Source: Phycisphaerae bacterium
Lineage (GTDB): Bacteria > Planctomycetota > Phycisphaerae > UBA1845 > UTPLA1
Length of the DNA stretch: 18,755 bases
Assembly: GCA_016935885.1 (NCBI GenBank)
Contig: JAFGQA010000208.1
Location: forward strand, 1-18,755
Direction: 5' to 3'
Shown: piece by piece, positions 7,601 through 14,932 of the stretch
Position numbering within the stretch: the stretch's first letter is position 1
Layout of the letters: every line of letters starts with the position of its first letter
Notes under the pieces: model-generated
The model's database searches: none
What the model saw: only the letters and a program-made list of their open reading frames with translations
What the model was told of the DNA's origin: nothing
Position numbers and translations under genes: made by a program

Positions 7601-8847
7601 TAAAGCCGATAGCCCAGGTTGGCGGTATCGCCGACGAGGTTGCGGCGGACCACGTCTTCGTCGTAGATCGTCGGATCCGGGGCGCTGATATCGTTCCAGC
7701 GGTAGGCCATCAAGCCCCCCGTTCGTTTCTCGACATAACTGCTGGTGAACGTGTCGTCGGCGTGGGCGACGTCGTCCAGCAATAGTTCCGTCACCCTGCG
7801 CCCGCGGCGCTCGCGGCGCTGCGGATTGTCGGTTGGTTCGTCGAATGTCAGCCTGCTGCCGCCGGCCAACTCCCAACTCGATGCGACGTTGACGTTCAAC
7901 ATGCCGGCATGGTCGACAATCCGGATGACGGCGTACAACTGCTTCGGCGCGTTTGGGTCGGCGGTGTCCATCGGCACGACGAAGCTGATCGGCGAATCGG
8001 GCACGCCGTCGCCATCGGCGTCGTACAGGTCCACGATGCCGTCGGCATTCGTGTCGAAATACGGGAAGCGGCGAATCTTTCCATCGAGAGGAAACGACGG
8101 CTTGTCCGCCGTCTCCCAGATCTTCCGTGCCTCGGCGATCGTGAGATTCGTCGTCGAGCCGGGAATGAGCGGTAGCGGATTGCCACCCGCGTCGATCGTC
8201 TCTCCGGTGGGAGTCTGAAGGATCAACACGTTTTCCAGGCTGCTATCGTCGTAGGAGGTTGCATCACCGGGGATGACCGGCGTACGCCGATTGTCCGCCC
8301 ACTCGAAGTCAATCGAGGCCGAGTCTTGCAGGACATCCGTGCCCAGGTAGGAAACCCGATACCACGCAAGGACGTTCCCCTCGAAGTTCCATGGCGGGTC
8401 TTCGTGCCCCGTCAGCGCCGTGCCGGCGCAGCAGTTGTACAAATAAGGGTAGTTCGAGCCCAGCCAACGGTCGTTCTCCCCGGGGGCGTCGTAGGGCTCG
8501 TTGGTCTCCTCGAACGGGCCTGCGTCACTAATGTTCGACAGCGGGAAAGACTCGTTTCCCTTAGGCCCCCAGATATCGCGGTGCAGCATCTCCTGCACAA
8601 CGCGGATGACCCCGTTCATCGCTACTTGGCCCGACGAGGCCGTCGACTCGTTGGCCACGCGCTTGAACTCGCCGTGCGTCTTCGCGATCAGGATCAGGCC
8701 GATCAACGCCACGAGCGTCAGCACGCCAAGCACGTAGACCATGACCGTCCCGCGGCGTCGCCAGGCAGCGAGGCCGGGCCGTCGGGCCTGTGCACTGGGC
8801 GACGCGCGAACGTGTCGCCGGTGTGATGGGCGTGTGTTGGCTTGCAT
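4678..8847 (-). CDS. gspK: Giant GspK-like minor pseudopilin
   Basis: A 1389-aa protein; GspK is usually about 300-350 aa. A basic leader ending in WRRRG33 is followed by TVMVYVLGVLTLVALIGLILI (34-54), a single membrane helix lacking the +5 Glu, as is normal for GspK. The GspK hallmark RININTAPVSVL is at 1101-1112, followed by the YASAIVARRE region and FKSVAELI. A related GMLNVNVA motif is at 315-322. Acidic Ca-loop-like stretches precede both motifs (DTNADG from 265, DNNGNG from 1074). A Gly/Pro-rich linker lies near 1195-1205. GspK caps the pseudopilus tip with GspI and GspJ in the known system. The start is ATG 8847 with GGGAG 9 nt upstream; TTG 8850 is a less likely start. The 154-bp gap from gspJ holds no obvious promoter. 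The middle of the protein is not recognised. Confidence 0.85.
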   Translation of the reverse strand: MQANTRPSHRRHVRASPSAQARRPGLAAWRRRGTVMVYVLGVLTLVALIGLILIAKTHGEFKRVANESTASSGQVAMNGVIRVVQEMLHRDIWGPKGNESFPLSNISDAGPFEETNEPYDAPGENDRWLGSNYPYLYNCCAGTALTGHEDPPWNFEGNVLAWYRVSYLGTDVLQDSASIDFEWADNRRTPVIPGDATSYDDSSLENVLILQTPTGETIDAGGNPLPLIPGSTTNLTIAEARKIWETADKPSFPLDGKIRRFPYFDTNADGIVDLYDADGDGVPDSPISFVVPMDTADPNAPKQLYAVIRIVDHAGMLNVNVASSWELAGGSRLTFDEPTDNPQRRERRGRRVTELLLDDVAHADDTFTSSYVEKRTGGLMAYRWNDISAPDPTIYDEDVVRRNLVGDTANLGYRLYGPSDEASLRHRGMLAPYDLRDFNKNEKLSDYRTIDRALRGSLLWTRQVSASNSYLTDQARWNRLNSNYAQVGSATYEGYDNGAELGWRTLLQEDDPAAIRRPMFTTVSHEVVPPLALEKVAEVASGGSLLQPVRFPYGSEPDTQYSMGWPIIYGGATDPDLPPTWMRVQPVDINMTTNDAGKFEETKRDYIRYLAAAMYLAMRDVDRYQIASLFDLPLTPDDETLNRQWLAWQFALNMADYRDSDGEPTMLDFIYDKRQDLSRRMFGVEKQPFFTEAYAYLIAGESQSEPGHTNEPPGEEDKWFFAVELFVPPRWIVSTANLYFRTPGVAGGGLMWLGDFHRGGPTGSSPILDGGPNGNYFVFCGDTSAAPTELNNPLDAHNITTFYQNNRFEIATDGDGSIELVYSPDGTEAHVGTHVLDVMDPAYSGGRLAGGSRFGGGLWARRPALMPQGAHRAFSLLRSTQGWRFTTCWQVFTEQPAPANLPGPPLRFSLGRANRDQRTGVSDTFDYLDPNLPESVWPAQATMRTASHEPLFPNGLGLDASLVAGFTSGMPFESFDSVADISRMLMIGPARYFNGQERLPALSTFSGDNLPVTLFLAKIVEAEFGTGDLPSAPEERCAAGRVDFVNAKKPDGQPWTWRLFELLTTQSPLYDGVDNNGNGSTDWFEADVNEGADILYRVAGRININTAPVSVLRSVPYMSLLPTSAAWEQYVGGGEAIPNPALTYSYHPSLFWDYASAIVARRENRRVPLRMFNSTSGLLQTVAVAVPRESMPGPGGGGGTGGVPGPFKSVAELITLMTNQEESVVDAWGNNDKLFQIDRFGVTSDLPLWNHKLPSSSDPNLGDPPAGFEALGALSPDYRYRHDNGAATYAAIAPTEWVDGEGTTHYDVGGVRGREVFLARWANLLTTRSDVFTAYIALLDEDGNYVQRTQVTLDRSECFREDPAPGVTRVPILPKVLVRMDSSYTDDTK

Positions 8848-9001
8848 CAAGCTCGTCTCCCAGTGTCACGCATGGCGTCCTGCCCGCACGACGAACAGGT
8901 CCAAGCGTATCCGTTGCGAGTCGTGGTCTCCCCGTCTCATCCTATGCGGGCACCAACCGTCCGCGGCGCGTCTTGCGGCGGGCTCGGCCGCGCCACGCCG
9001 G

Positions 9002-10486
9002 TTACGGCAACGGCACCACGATCGAAAACTCCATGCCGAAACGCGCGACGTCATACGTGGCATCACCGTCCGGATCAGGATCACCGTCTTCGTCCAGATC
9101 CACTTCGGTCGTGTGCTTCAGCCGGTGGTTGGCGTCGTAGATCCGGTACGTGAACCGCAGGGCCTTGGGGCGAAACTGCCACGTGTCCCCCCGCCAGATC
9201 GCACGGTACCGGGCGTCGTTCGCGGAGCCGCCGCCAACAGGCGGATCCGACCACTCGATCAGGTTGGCGCCGTCGTCGCCGACCATGCCGAAGGCCTTGG
9301 CCTCCGCCACCGTGGTGTCATCCGTGTACTGCTCGCGCAGCACCGGCAGGTAGTCGATGGGACTGCCCAATTGCGCCGACGAGGCGGGGTCCGGCCGGAG
9401 CCCAAACCACCGCGTCCGGTAATCACCGTTGGCTGGATCCACGCGGCGGCCGTCCGTCCACTCGATGCGGAAGTCCGCCAGGCCGTGCTGGAAGGCGAAG
9501 CCGCTGTGCGTGTAGTAGTCCCGACTGCCGGGGTCATCGAGCGTGGCGCTGGTCGGGCACCAGTTGGGCTCCCATAGGGCCGCGATCGTCGGATTGGACG
9601 ACAGCTCGACGCTTATGTCCTTGCCGAGAACCAGGTTCACAAGCGTGGCGGCGTCGGCTTTGTATGTCTCGTCCGAAACGACGACGTCCATCTGACCTTC
9701 CCGGTAATCCTCGTACAGATCACCGCCGAGCAACATCCCACCCCCGCCCGTGAAGACACCCATGTCGGGCGGATTCCAATCCGGCGGCAGTGAACTCGGT
9801 GGATCGAGCAAGAACAGGATCGACCGGTTAGCGAAGACCCACTCGCAACCACTGAGCGAGTAGGCGTCGTCGTCGAAGGGACGCGGACGCAGGTCACCCG
9901 TGTCGAACAAGGGGATGCCGGGACCGAAATAGACGAGCGCCTGCGTGCCGGTGGCCGGCGTTTCATCCGGATCTTCCGGTGTGCCGCGCCTCGGATCGGT
10001 GAACGATTGAAACTCGCCAGGGCTGCCCGACGCGATGAACACCAATCGATCATGCCGCAAGCGGAAATACTCCCGGCCAAACGGCACGTCGCCACGCAGC
10101 CCCGTGGGCGGCGGGCTCTCTATGATAAGCAGGCCTGGCTCAATGTGCGCGAGCGCGTCCGTGAGACGCTGCTGAACCGCGGCGGACGCGGCCATGATCT
10201 CCGTGTGTGCCGTGGTGCGGCTCGCGGCCTCGGAGCTGATGTTGAAGATCTCCGAAACCGCGACGATCGTGACGGCCAGGATCGTCACGGCCACCAGGAG
10301 CTCCGTGATGGTGAATCCCCGCGTCACAACCGGCCCGGCCCCAGCCGGACCGTATGCCTCGACCGAGCGGCGGACGCCCGCGCCGCGCACCGTGGCGGCA
10401 CTGCTTGCGGCCCGGCGAAGGAAACGGCCGGCGCCGGCGGCTCGCGGCGAGGTGTTCGCCGATCGGTTGGACGTAGGCAGGAGCAT
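9002..10486 (-). CDS. gspJ: GspJ-like minor pseudopilin, enlarged
   Basis: A 494-aa protein; GspJ is usually about 200 aa. The prepilin site TRG57/FTITELLVAVTILAVTIVAVSEIF has Glu62 at +5 and a hydrophobic helix, followed by a heptad-like stretch (AASAAVQQRLTDALAHIEPG) as in GspJ/PulJ proteins. The 57-residue Arg/Ala-rich leader is unusually long. The rest is a large globular domain with no motif I recognise. The start is ATG 10486: it overlaps the gspI stop by one base (TGATG), and GGAAGG lies 10 nt upstream, so the two are probably translationally coupled. An upstream TTG at 10504 is less likely. The assignment as J and not another minor pseudopilin rests on gene order (F-G-H-I-J-K) and the N-terminal helix. 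Confidence 0.82.
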   Translation of the reverse strand: MLLPTSNRSANTSPRAAGAGRFLRRAASSAATVRGAGVRRSVEAYGPAGAGPVVTRGFTITELLVAVTILAVTIVAVSEIFNISSEAASRTTAHTEIMAASAAVQQRLTDALAHIEPGLLIIESPPPTGLRGDVPFGREYFRLRHDRLVFIASGSPGEFQSFTDPRRGTPEDPDETPATGTQALVYFGPGIPLFDTGDLRPRPFDDDAYSLSGCEWVFANRSILFLLDPPSSLPPDWNPPDMGVFTGGGGMLLGGDLYEDYREGQMDVVVSDETYKADAATLVNLVLGKDISVELSSNPTIAALWEPNWCPTSATLDDPGSRDYYTHSGFAFQHGLADFRIEWTDGRRVDPANGDYRTRWFGLRPDPASSAQLGSPIDYLPVLREQYTDDTTVAEAKAFGMVGDDGANLIEWSDPPVGGGSANDARYRAIWRGDTWQFRPKALRFTYRIYDANHRLKHTTEVDLDEDGDPDPDGDATYDVARFGMEFSIVVPLP

Positions 10487-11547
10487 CACAGAAACACCTT
10501 CCAATCGATAAGCGGCGACTCCCTGCCGAAGCTGGCGTCGCCACCGCTGACGCCGTTGATGGATGGAGGGAAGACCCAGACGTCGAAGAAGCCCTGGCTG
10601 TCAGGCGGCAAGTCGCTGACGTCCTCGAGCACCTCGATCGGCCCATTGTCGAAAGCGTTAAGGACGGTCAGGATCCGCCCGGCGGGCACGGGCGAGACAT
10701 TGCCGTAGGTCGCACCGTGAATCATGATCTTCGAGCCGACGGGGGCCAACTCCGCCAGTAACTCCGGACCCGTTCCCAGATCGTGGATTCGGTTCGTGGT
10801 CGCGTCGTATGCCAAGGTGATGCGCCATGGAACCGGAAACCGCCGGGCCGCGGTCATGTCCGGAAGGTTCGCCGTCGCCGTCTCGAACGGATGATCGATT
10901 AACACGTCCTGCTCGGCAAAAACCTGGTTGCGCTGCTGCCGGCAGATGGCCACGGCGTAGTTGACCGTTCCGTTGGCCAGGCGGCGATAGAAGCCGTACC
11001 AGACGACGCGGTTCGCCACGTCCTTGGATTCATCGTCGTCCAACGGTGCGAACCGATCGCTGAGCATGTCGGCGCCATACAGGTCAAGGTCATTGGAGAT
11101 CCCGTTTATGCTCTGCGCATAGGTCACCGCGCCGGTGAAGTCCCACGCACCGCCGGCCTCGATATTGGCAAACGGCAGCAGATACCAGGGCGAATCGAGG
11201 CCCGCATCGAGCAGGCTCTGTTCCGACCGAAGCGCGTTCGAGTCCACGCGGCTGCGCAGCATGGCCTCGGCCTTCGACGCCAACTCGGTGGCGCGGGCCT
11301 GATAGACGCTGCCGCGGTGCTGTGACAAGGCAACCGGGAAGATCGCGGCGACCATCATCAGGCCGATGCCGAGGATGCTCACGCCGATGGATGTCTCCAG
11401 CAGCGAGAAGCCTTGCGGACGCCGCCATCTGTGGCACCGCCGTCTGTGGCACCGCCGTCTCGGCGGTGAGGACACAGGCGAGACGCCTGTGCCACAAATG
11501 CCACAGGTGCTACAAGGGCTTCGGAGTGAACTCAAAACCGAGGTCAC
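10486..11547 (-). CDS. gspI: GspI-like minor pseudopilin with a repeat-derived leader
   Basis: About 353 aa from GTG 11547; GspI is usually about 120 aa. The pilin part begins QG46/FSLLETSIGVSILGIGLMMVAAIFPVAL with Glu at +5 and is followed by a long unrecognised globular domain. There is no in-frame ATG before the pilin helix. Possible starts are GTG 11547 (1 nt after the gspH stop, an 8-G run acting as ribosome site), TTG 11565 and GTG 11475 (22-residue basic leader, no ribosome site). Between these and the pilin lies a palindromic dispersed repeat (11429-11515), read in frame as a Cys/Arg-rich leader. Its tandem expansions are all multiples of 3. The stop overlaps gspJ ATG by one base. Pilin identity is firm; the start is not. 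Confidence 0.75.
   Translation of the reverse strand: MTSVLSSLRSPCSTCGICGTGVSPVSSPPRRRCHRRRCHRWRRPQGFSLLETSIGVSILGIGLMMVAAIFPVALSQHRGSVYQARATELASKAEAMLRSRVDSNALRSEQSLLDAGLDSPWYLLPFANIEAGGAWDFTGAVTYAQSINGISNDLDLYGADMLSDRFAPLDDDESKDVANRVVWYGFYRRLANGTVNYAVAICRQQRNQVFAEQDVLIDHPFETATANLPDMTAARRFPVPWRITLAYDATTNRIHDLGTGPELLAELAPVGSKIMIHGATYGNVSPVPAGRILTVLNAFDNGPIEVLEDVSDLPPDSQGFFDVWVFPPSINGVSGGDASFGRESPLIDWKVFL
11429..11515. repeat. Class A twin-hairpin repeat with frame-keeping tandem expansions, inside gspI leader
   Basis: The core 52-bp element (11445-11496) runs TGTGGCAC ... GTGCCACA. Inside are two perfect hairpins: ACCGCCG-TCT-CGGCGGT (11451-11467) and ACAGGCG-AGA-CGCCTGT (11474-11490). The left end is duplicated as a 15-bp tandem (11429-11443 and 11444-11458). 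The right end carries three degenerate 9-mers (11489-11497, 11498-11506, 11507-11515). On the minus strand this is read in the gspI frame without a stop. Confidence 0.85.
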
Positions 11548-11548
11548 G

Positions 11549-12451
11549 CTACAGGCCCCCCCCAAGTTGATCGCCGGAGAACCGGTTCAGGACCACCGTG
11601 GCCGCCGCCTTCTCGTAACGCCCGCCCGGCCGCGTCTGCTGCAGCCAGTCGGCGAGTTCCTGGGGCGTGACGTAGTCCTCATCCAGCACGGACCTCATCT
11701 TCGAGAAATCCGAGATTACGAAGCCGCTCGTCGACGTGATCGGCGTGTCGTCGCCGTCCACCAACGGGTTGAGCCTCAAGTTCGGTGACCCGTCCTCCAG
11801 ACGATTCGCATTTGGATTTGGCGTCTCTCCATCGTCGAGAAAGTACCGCCGCGTCGCGATCCGTCGTGTGCGAATGACAAGCTGGCCGTTCTCGTCGAAG
11901 CAGAACGCCGCCCACATCAGGTTATCCAGGTCCTGGTCGGCATCCGAACCAGTGGTCGGACGGTCTTCATAGTCGATCGGATTCACGACCGCCGCCGGTC
12001 GGCCGTCACCGTCCAGCGGCATCCGCGCCGAGGCGTCCAGAACCGGAGCGAGCATGTAACCGTCCGTCTTGTGAAGCTCCGCGGGGTTGCTCGAATCGCC
12101 GGAAGACAGGGGATCCCAGCGGCCCCCCTGTGGCGGTGGATTCAGATGCCAGATTTCAAAACGCCCGTTGTACGAGTTGACCACCAGCATCGTCTCGATG
12201 TGGTTCGCCATGGCGTAGCTTCGTGCAACCTGGGCGTAGGTCACCACCGCGTTGCGGGCCTGAGCCAGTACACTGCTCTCCGTCAGTCCGCGAAAGGCCA
12301 GGCCGGTGATGGACAGCAGGATAGCGACAATCACGACGCCCACGAGGACCTCCGCCAACGTGAAGCCGGTCGGCACACCGCGGGCGGACGCATCGCGCAG
12401 CGCCAACCGGGCTCGTTGAGGGCTTGCTCTTCCTGGGCGGCATCGCGCCAT
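11549..12451 (-). CDS. gspH: GspH-like minor pseudopilin, enlarged
   Basis: A 300-aa protein; GspH is usually about 150-190 aa. Leader of 29 residues ending ARGVPTG29, then FTLAEVLVGVVIVAILLSITGLAF with Glu34 at +5. The following AVVTYAQVARSYAMANHIETMLVVN resembles the helix-to-first-strand region of GspH/FimT proteins. The start is ATG 12451, with AGGAG (12459-12463) 7 nt upstream overlapping the gspG stop; the gap from gspG is 10 nt. The C-terminus is encoded across an 8-G run (plus-strand 11556-11563) followed by CTG TAG. Loss of one G would shift into the gspI frame. H is assigned from gene order and the pilin helix. Confidence 0.82.
   Translation of the reverse strand: MARCRPGRASPQRARLALRDASARGVPTGFTLAEVLVGVVIVAILLSITGLAFRGLTESSVLAQARNAVVTYAQVARSYAMANHIETMLVVNSYNGRFEIWHLNPPPQGGRWDPLSSGDSSNPAELHKTDGYMLAPVLDASARMPLDGDGRPAAVVNPIDYEDRPTTGSDADQDLDNLMWAAFCFDENGQLVIRTRRIATRRYFLDDGETPNPNANRLEDGSPNLRLNPLVDGDDTPITSTSGFVISDFSKMRSVLDEDYVTPQELADWLQQTRPGGRYEKAAATVVLNRFSGDQLGGGL
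11556..11563 (-). other. Eight-G homopolymer at the gspH/gspI junction
   Basis: The minus strand reads CTT GGG GGG GGC CTG TAG in the gspH frame. The run is placed about 8 nt before the GTG 11547 candidate start, so it can serve as a G-rich ribosome-binding stretch. It also offers a slippage point: one G fewer gives CTT GGG GGG GCC TGT AGC GTG, which is the gspI frame. Confidence 0.6.
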
Positions 12452-12458
12452 CGCATGG

Positions 12459-12463
12459 CTCCT
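12459..12463 (-). promoter_or_regulatory. Shine-Dalgarno AGGAG for gspH, overlapping the gspG stop
   Basis: AGGAG on the minus strand is 7 nt before ATG 12451 and shares bases with the gspG TAG (12464-12462). This supports coupled translation. An out-of-frame ATG at 12456 lies between them. Confidence 0.7.
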
Positions 12464-13304
12464 AGGGCATGATCGTCGGATTGTCCGTCGCTTGCCTGTA
12501 CTCGTCCGCGGTCGGGTTGGCCTTCCACACGTTGCCGAACTTCCGGTTCGGCCCAGCGGATTCCAACACGTAGCCAACGGCCACGGGCGGCAGGTCGTCC
12601 GGATGGGACGTATCCGCCGTCTCGACCGGCATGTATCCCTTGTATGCGCTCTGGGCCCGATAGACCCAGAAATACCGATACGGCGTTCCCCACGGATCCA
12701 CAAGCACTTGCCCCCGCCTCGCCGCCTTAGAACCCTTCTTCTTAGGGTAAAGCGGGGCCGTCACCGTGACGCCGTACTCCAAGAACTGCGTCACAAGATC
12801 ATCGTCCTGGATATCCTTCAGAAGAAACGCATCATTCGGTGCGATGTACGGGCCCTTGCCCGAACTCTCCGTCAGGCAATACGCCAGGCACAAGTTGGCA
12901 TTCAGGGCATCATTGCCACCGTGCGTGGACAAATCGGTAATGGGTATGTTCAAGTCGGCCACGTGGAAGTCCAAATCGTCGTTGAAACCGTGGGCGCTCT
13001 GCACCTCGAAAGCGTTCGTCTCGAACAGTCGGCCGGGAATGAAATCCGGCCAGCCCTTCTCGGCCACGACCACGCCGCCGACCTTCCACTTCGGCCAGAA
13101 GGACGCGTATTCATCGATGGCGCGGGTCACCATAGCAAGCTGCTGCTGGGCCCGGGAGCCCTTCTGCGAGTCCCTGACGATCTTGCCGCCGATCAACGTG
13201 ATGCCAACCAGCACGGAGACGATGGCGACCACGATCAGCAGCTCGAGGAGCGTAAAGCCACGCCCACCGCCAAGCTTCCCGAATTGCCTTGCTCCTGGTT
13301 CCAC
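12462..13304 (-). CDS. gspG: Major pseudopilin GspG
   Basis: A 280-aa protein; GspG is usually about 140 aa. Short leader MEPGARQFGKLGGGRG16, then FTLLELLIVVAIVSVLVGITL with Glu21 at +5. After the helix there is an insertion of over 100 residues, then DPWGTPYRYFW at 203-213, the signature of GspG major pseudopilins, with SAGPNRKFG near the end. In the known system GspG subunits build the periplasmic pseudopilus that pushes substrates through the secretin. The start is GTG 13304 because GAGG (13311-13314) lies 6 nt upstream; an earlier in-frame GTG at 13367 inside gspF has no ribosome site. The gap from gspF is 46 nt and to gspH 10 nt. Confidence 0.92.
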   Translation of the reverse strand: MEPGARQFGKLGGGRGFTLLELLIVVAIVSVLVGITLIGGKIVRDSQKGSRAQQQLAMVTRAIDEYASFWPKWKVGGVVVAEKGWPDFIPGRLFETNAFEVQSAHGFNDDLDFHVADLNIPITDLSTHGGNDALNANLCLAYCLTESSGKGPYIAPNDAFLLKDIQDDDLVTQFLEYGVTVTAPLYPKKKGSKAARRGQVLVDPWGTPYRYFWVYRAQSAYKGYMPVETADTSHPDDLPPVAVGYVLESAGPNRKFGNVWKANPTADEYRQATDNPTIMP

Positions 13305-13310
13305 TGCTGA

Positions 13311-13314
13311 CCTC
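13311..13314 (-). promoter_or_regulatory. Shine-Dalgarno GAGG deciding the GTG start of gspG
   Basis: GAGG on the minus strand is followed by 6 nt and GTG 13304. The alternative GTG 13367 overlaps gspF by 17 nt and lacks such a site. Confidence 0.65.
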
Positions 13315-13350
13315 GAGCAACCCCCCGTTTGGGGAGCAACTAAAACCCGA

Positions 13351-14649
13351 TCAACGACCTCCGCCACCGGTGAGGTTGTTAATCAGACTGACCATCGGAA
13401 GAAACATCGAAACCACGATGAAACCGACCATCACGCCAAGGAAAATGACCATGATCGGCTCCAACATGCTGACCAGGCCCGCCACGAGTGTCTCGACCTC
13501 GTCGTCGTAGTTGTCCGCAACCTTGATGAGCATCTTGTCCAGATCACCCGTCTCCTCACCGACATCCACCATGTTGACCACGAGGTTGTCCACCACCTTG
13601 GACGCCTTCAACGGCACAGCGAAGGATTCCCCCTCGCGAATCGAGTCGTGTACCTGTCCTAGCGCCCGGGCGTAAACCTCGTTGCCCGATGTGTCCTTGG
13701 TGATGGTGATGGCTTCCAGGATTGGCACACCCGCCGAAATCAGTGTCCCAAGCGTCCGCGTGAACCGGGCCACCGCCGTCTTTGAGAGGATCGCCCCCAT
13801 GATCGGGATCTTGAGTTTGATCACGTCCAGCGCGAACCGACCGCCTTGGAATGCACGTATCAGCTTGTACAAGATGAAAAAGGCGATCGGCGTCAGCAGA
13901 AGAATCGCCCAGCCCGGAATCCGCATGTCAACCGTTTGACCATTTGCGTCTGTGGTCTTGCCCACCATGAAGTCCGAGACCGCCATCAGGAACTTCGTCG
14001 GCGCGGGCAGATCCGCGCCGAAGTCGCTGAAGATCACCTTGAACTTCGGCACGACGAAGACCATGATGCCCGCCACGATCGCCAGCGAGAATGACATCAC
14101 GCAAACAGGGTAGATCATTGCGCCGATGACCTTCCGCTTGAGCTTCTGGGCCTTCTCCATGAACTCCGCCAGGCGTTGCAGGATGACGTCCAACACACCG
14201 CCCGTCTCGCCGGCGGCGATCATGTTGCTGTACAAGCGATCGAATACCCTCGGATGGCGGGCCATCGCCTCCGAAAGCGTCGCGCCGCCCTCGACGTCGT
14301 CGGCCACGTAACGCAAGGCGACACGCAGCACGCCGGGCTTCTGCTGTTGCTCCAGGATCCGAAGCGATCGCATGATCGGCAAGCCGGCGTCCATCAGCGT
14401 CGACAACTGTCGGGTGAACGCCGTGAGCTGCTTCGTCGAGACGCCACCGATGCCGCCGGCGCTCTTCCTCTTTGCGGGACCCGCCGCTTGAGCCGTCTTC
14501 TTCGCACCGCCACCTTTCTGGCGGACCTTCGTCGGGAAATAGCCCTGCGCGCGGATCTTGGCGATCGCCTCGTCGGACGTCGGCGCATCGACCTCGTCCC
14601 TGACCTCCTGGCCGGCGGCGTTCATCGCTTCAAACTGAAACTTCGGCAT
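13351..14649 (-). CDS. gspF: Type II secretion inner-membrane platform protein GspF
   Basis: A 432-aa protein, close to the usual length of about 400. N-terminal domain MPKFQFEAMNAAGQEV with SDEAIAKIRAQGYFPTKV, then a Lys/Gly/Ala-rich linker (44-70). Two repeated T2SSF domains follow: 75-200 (FTRQLSTLMDAGLPIMRSL, IAAGETGG) and about 293-418 (FTRTLGTLISAGVPILEAI, VGEETGDLD). Membrane segments are at about 176-200, 245-265 and 395-418, the usual three. GspF links the cytoplasmic ATPase GspE to pseudopilus assembly. The start is ATG 14649 with GGAG 9 nt upstream; the frame extends to 14736 without conserved content. First gene of the minus-strand block; its cognate gspE is not in the window. PilC of type IV pili is the alternative family, but the G-H-I-J-K neighbours favour GspF. 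Confidence 0.95.
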   Translation of the reverse strand: MPKFQFEAMNAAGQEVRDEVDAPTSDEAIAKIRAQGYFPTKVRQKGGGAKKTAQAAGPAKRKSAGGIGGVSTKQLTAFTRQLSTLMDAGLPIMRSLRILEQQQKPGVLRVALRYVADDVEGGATLSEAMARHPRVFDRLYSNMIAAGETGGVLDVILQRLAEFMEKAQKLKRKVIGAMIYPVCVMSFSLAIVAGIMVFVVPKFKVIFSDFGADLPAPTKFLMAVSDFMVGKTTDANGQTVDMRIPGWAILLLTPIAFFILYKLIRAFQGGRFALDVIKLKIPIMGAILSKTAVARFTRTLGTLISAGVPILEAITITKDTSGNEVYARALGQVHDSIREGESFAVPLKASKVVDNLVVNMVDVGEETGDLDKMLIKVADNYDDEVETLVAGLVSMLEPIMVIFLGVMVGFIVVSMFLPMVSLINNLTGGGGR

Positions 14650-14932
14650 CGCTCCAAACTCCACATCAATCTGCGGACGTGCCTCGCCACACTCCCATCT
14701 GGTCACGGGCAGTCGGTGACGGCATCGACTCCGCAAGTACTCACCGCAAACCTACCGAGGCGCCCACCCCGCCGACGAGACGTCGTCAAGCCGCTTCGGA
14801 GTACCCCCGGTATTCTGGACACTGCATTATTCGCCTTGCCAAGGTGTCTGCCCAGTCCCGGTGTCACCGAGGCGAGACAAGCACTCTCAGGGGAGACCAC
14901 CATAACATCTGTGTTCGAAGGGAGTTACAGCC

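Noticed and set aside
6457..7785. A 442-codon open frame on the plus strand
   Set aside because: It is antisense to gspK, lacks any recognised motif and has the Arg/Val/Gln-rich composition of a GC-rich shadow frame.
8848..9001. Possible small gene or promoter between gspJ and gspK
   Set aside because: Only an 8-codon ATG frame with no support and no convincing -10/-35 pair was found.
12452..12703. N-terminal extension of gspH to 12703
   Set aside because: It overlaps gspG out of frame, has Arg-rich shadow composition, and a good AGGAG supports ATG 12451.
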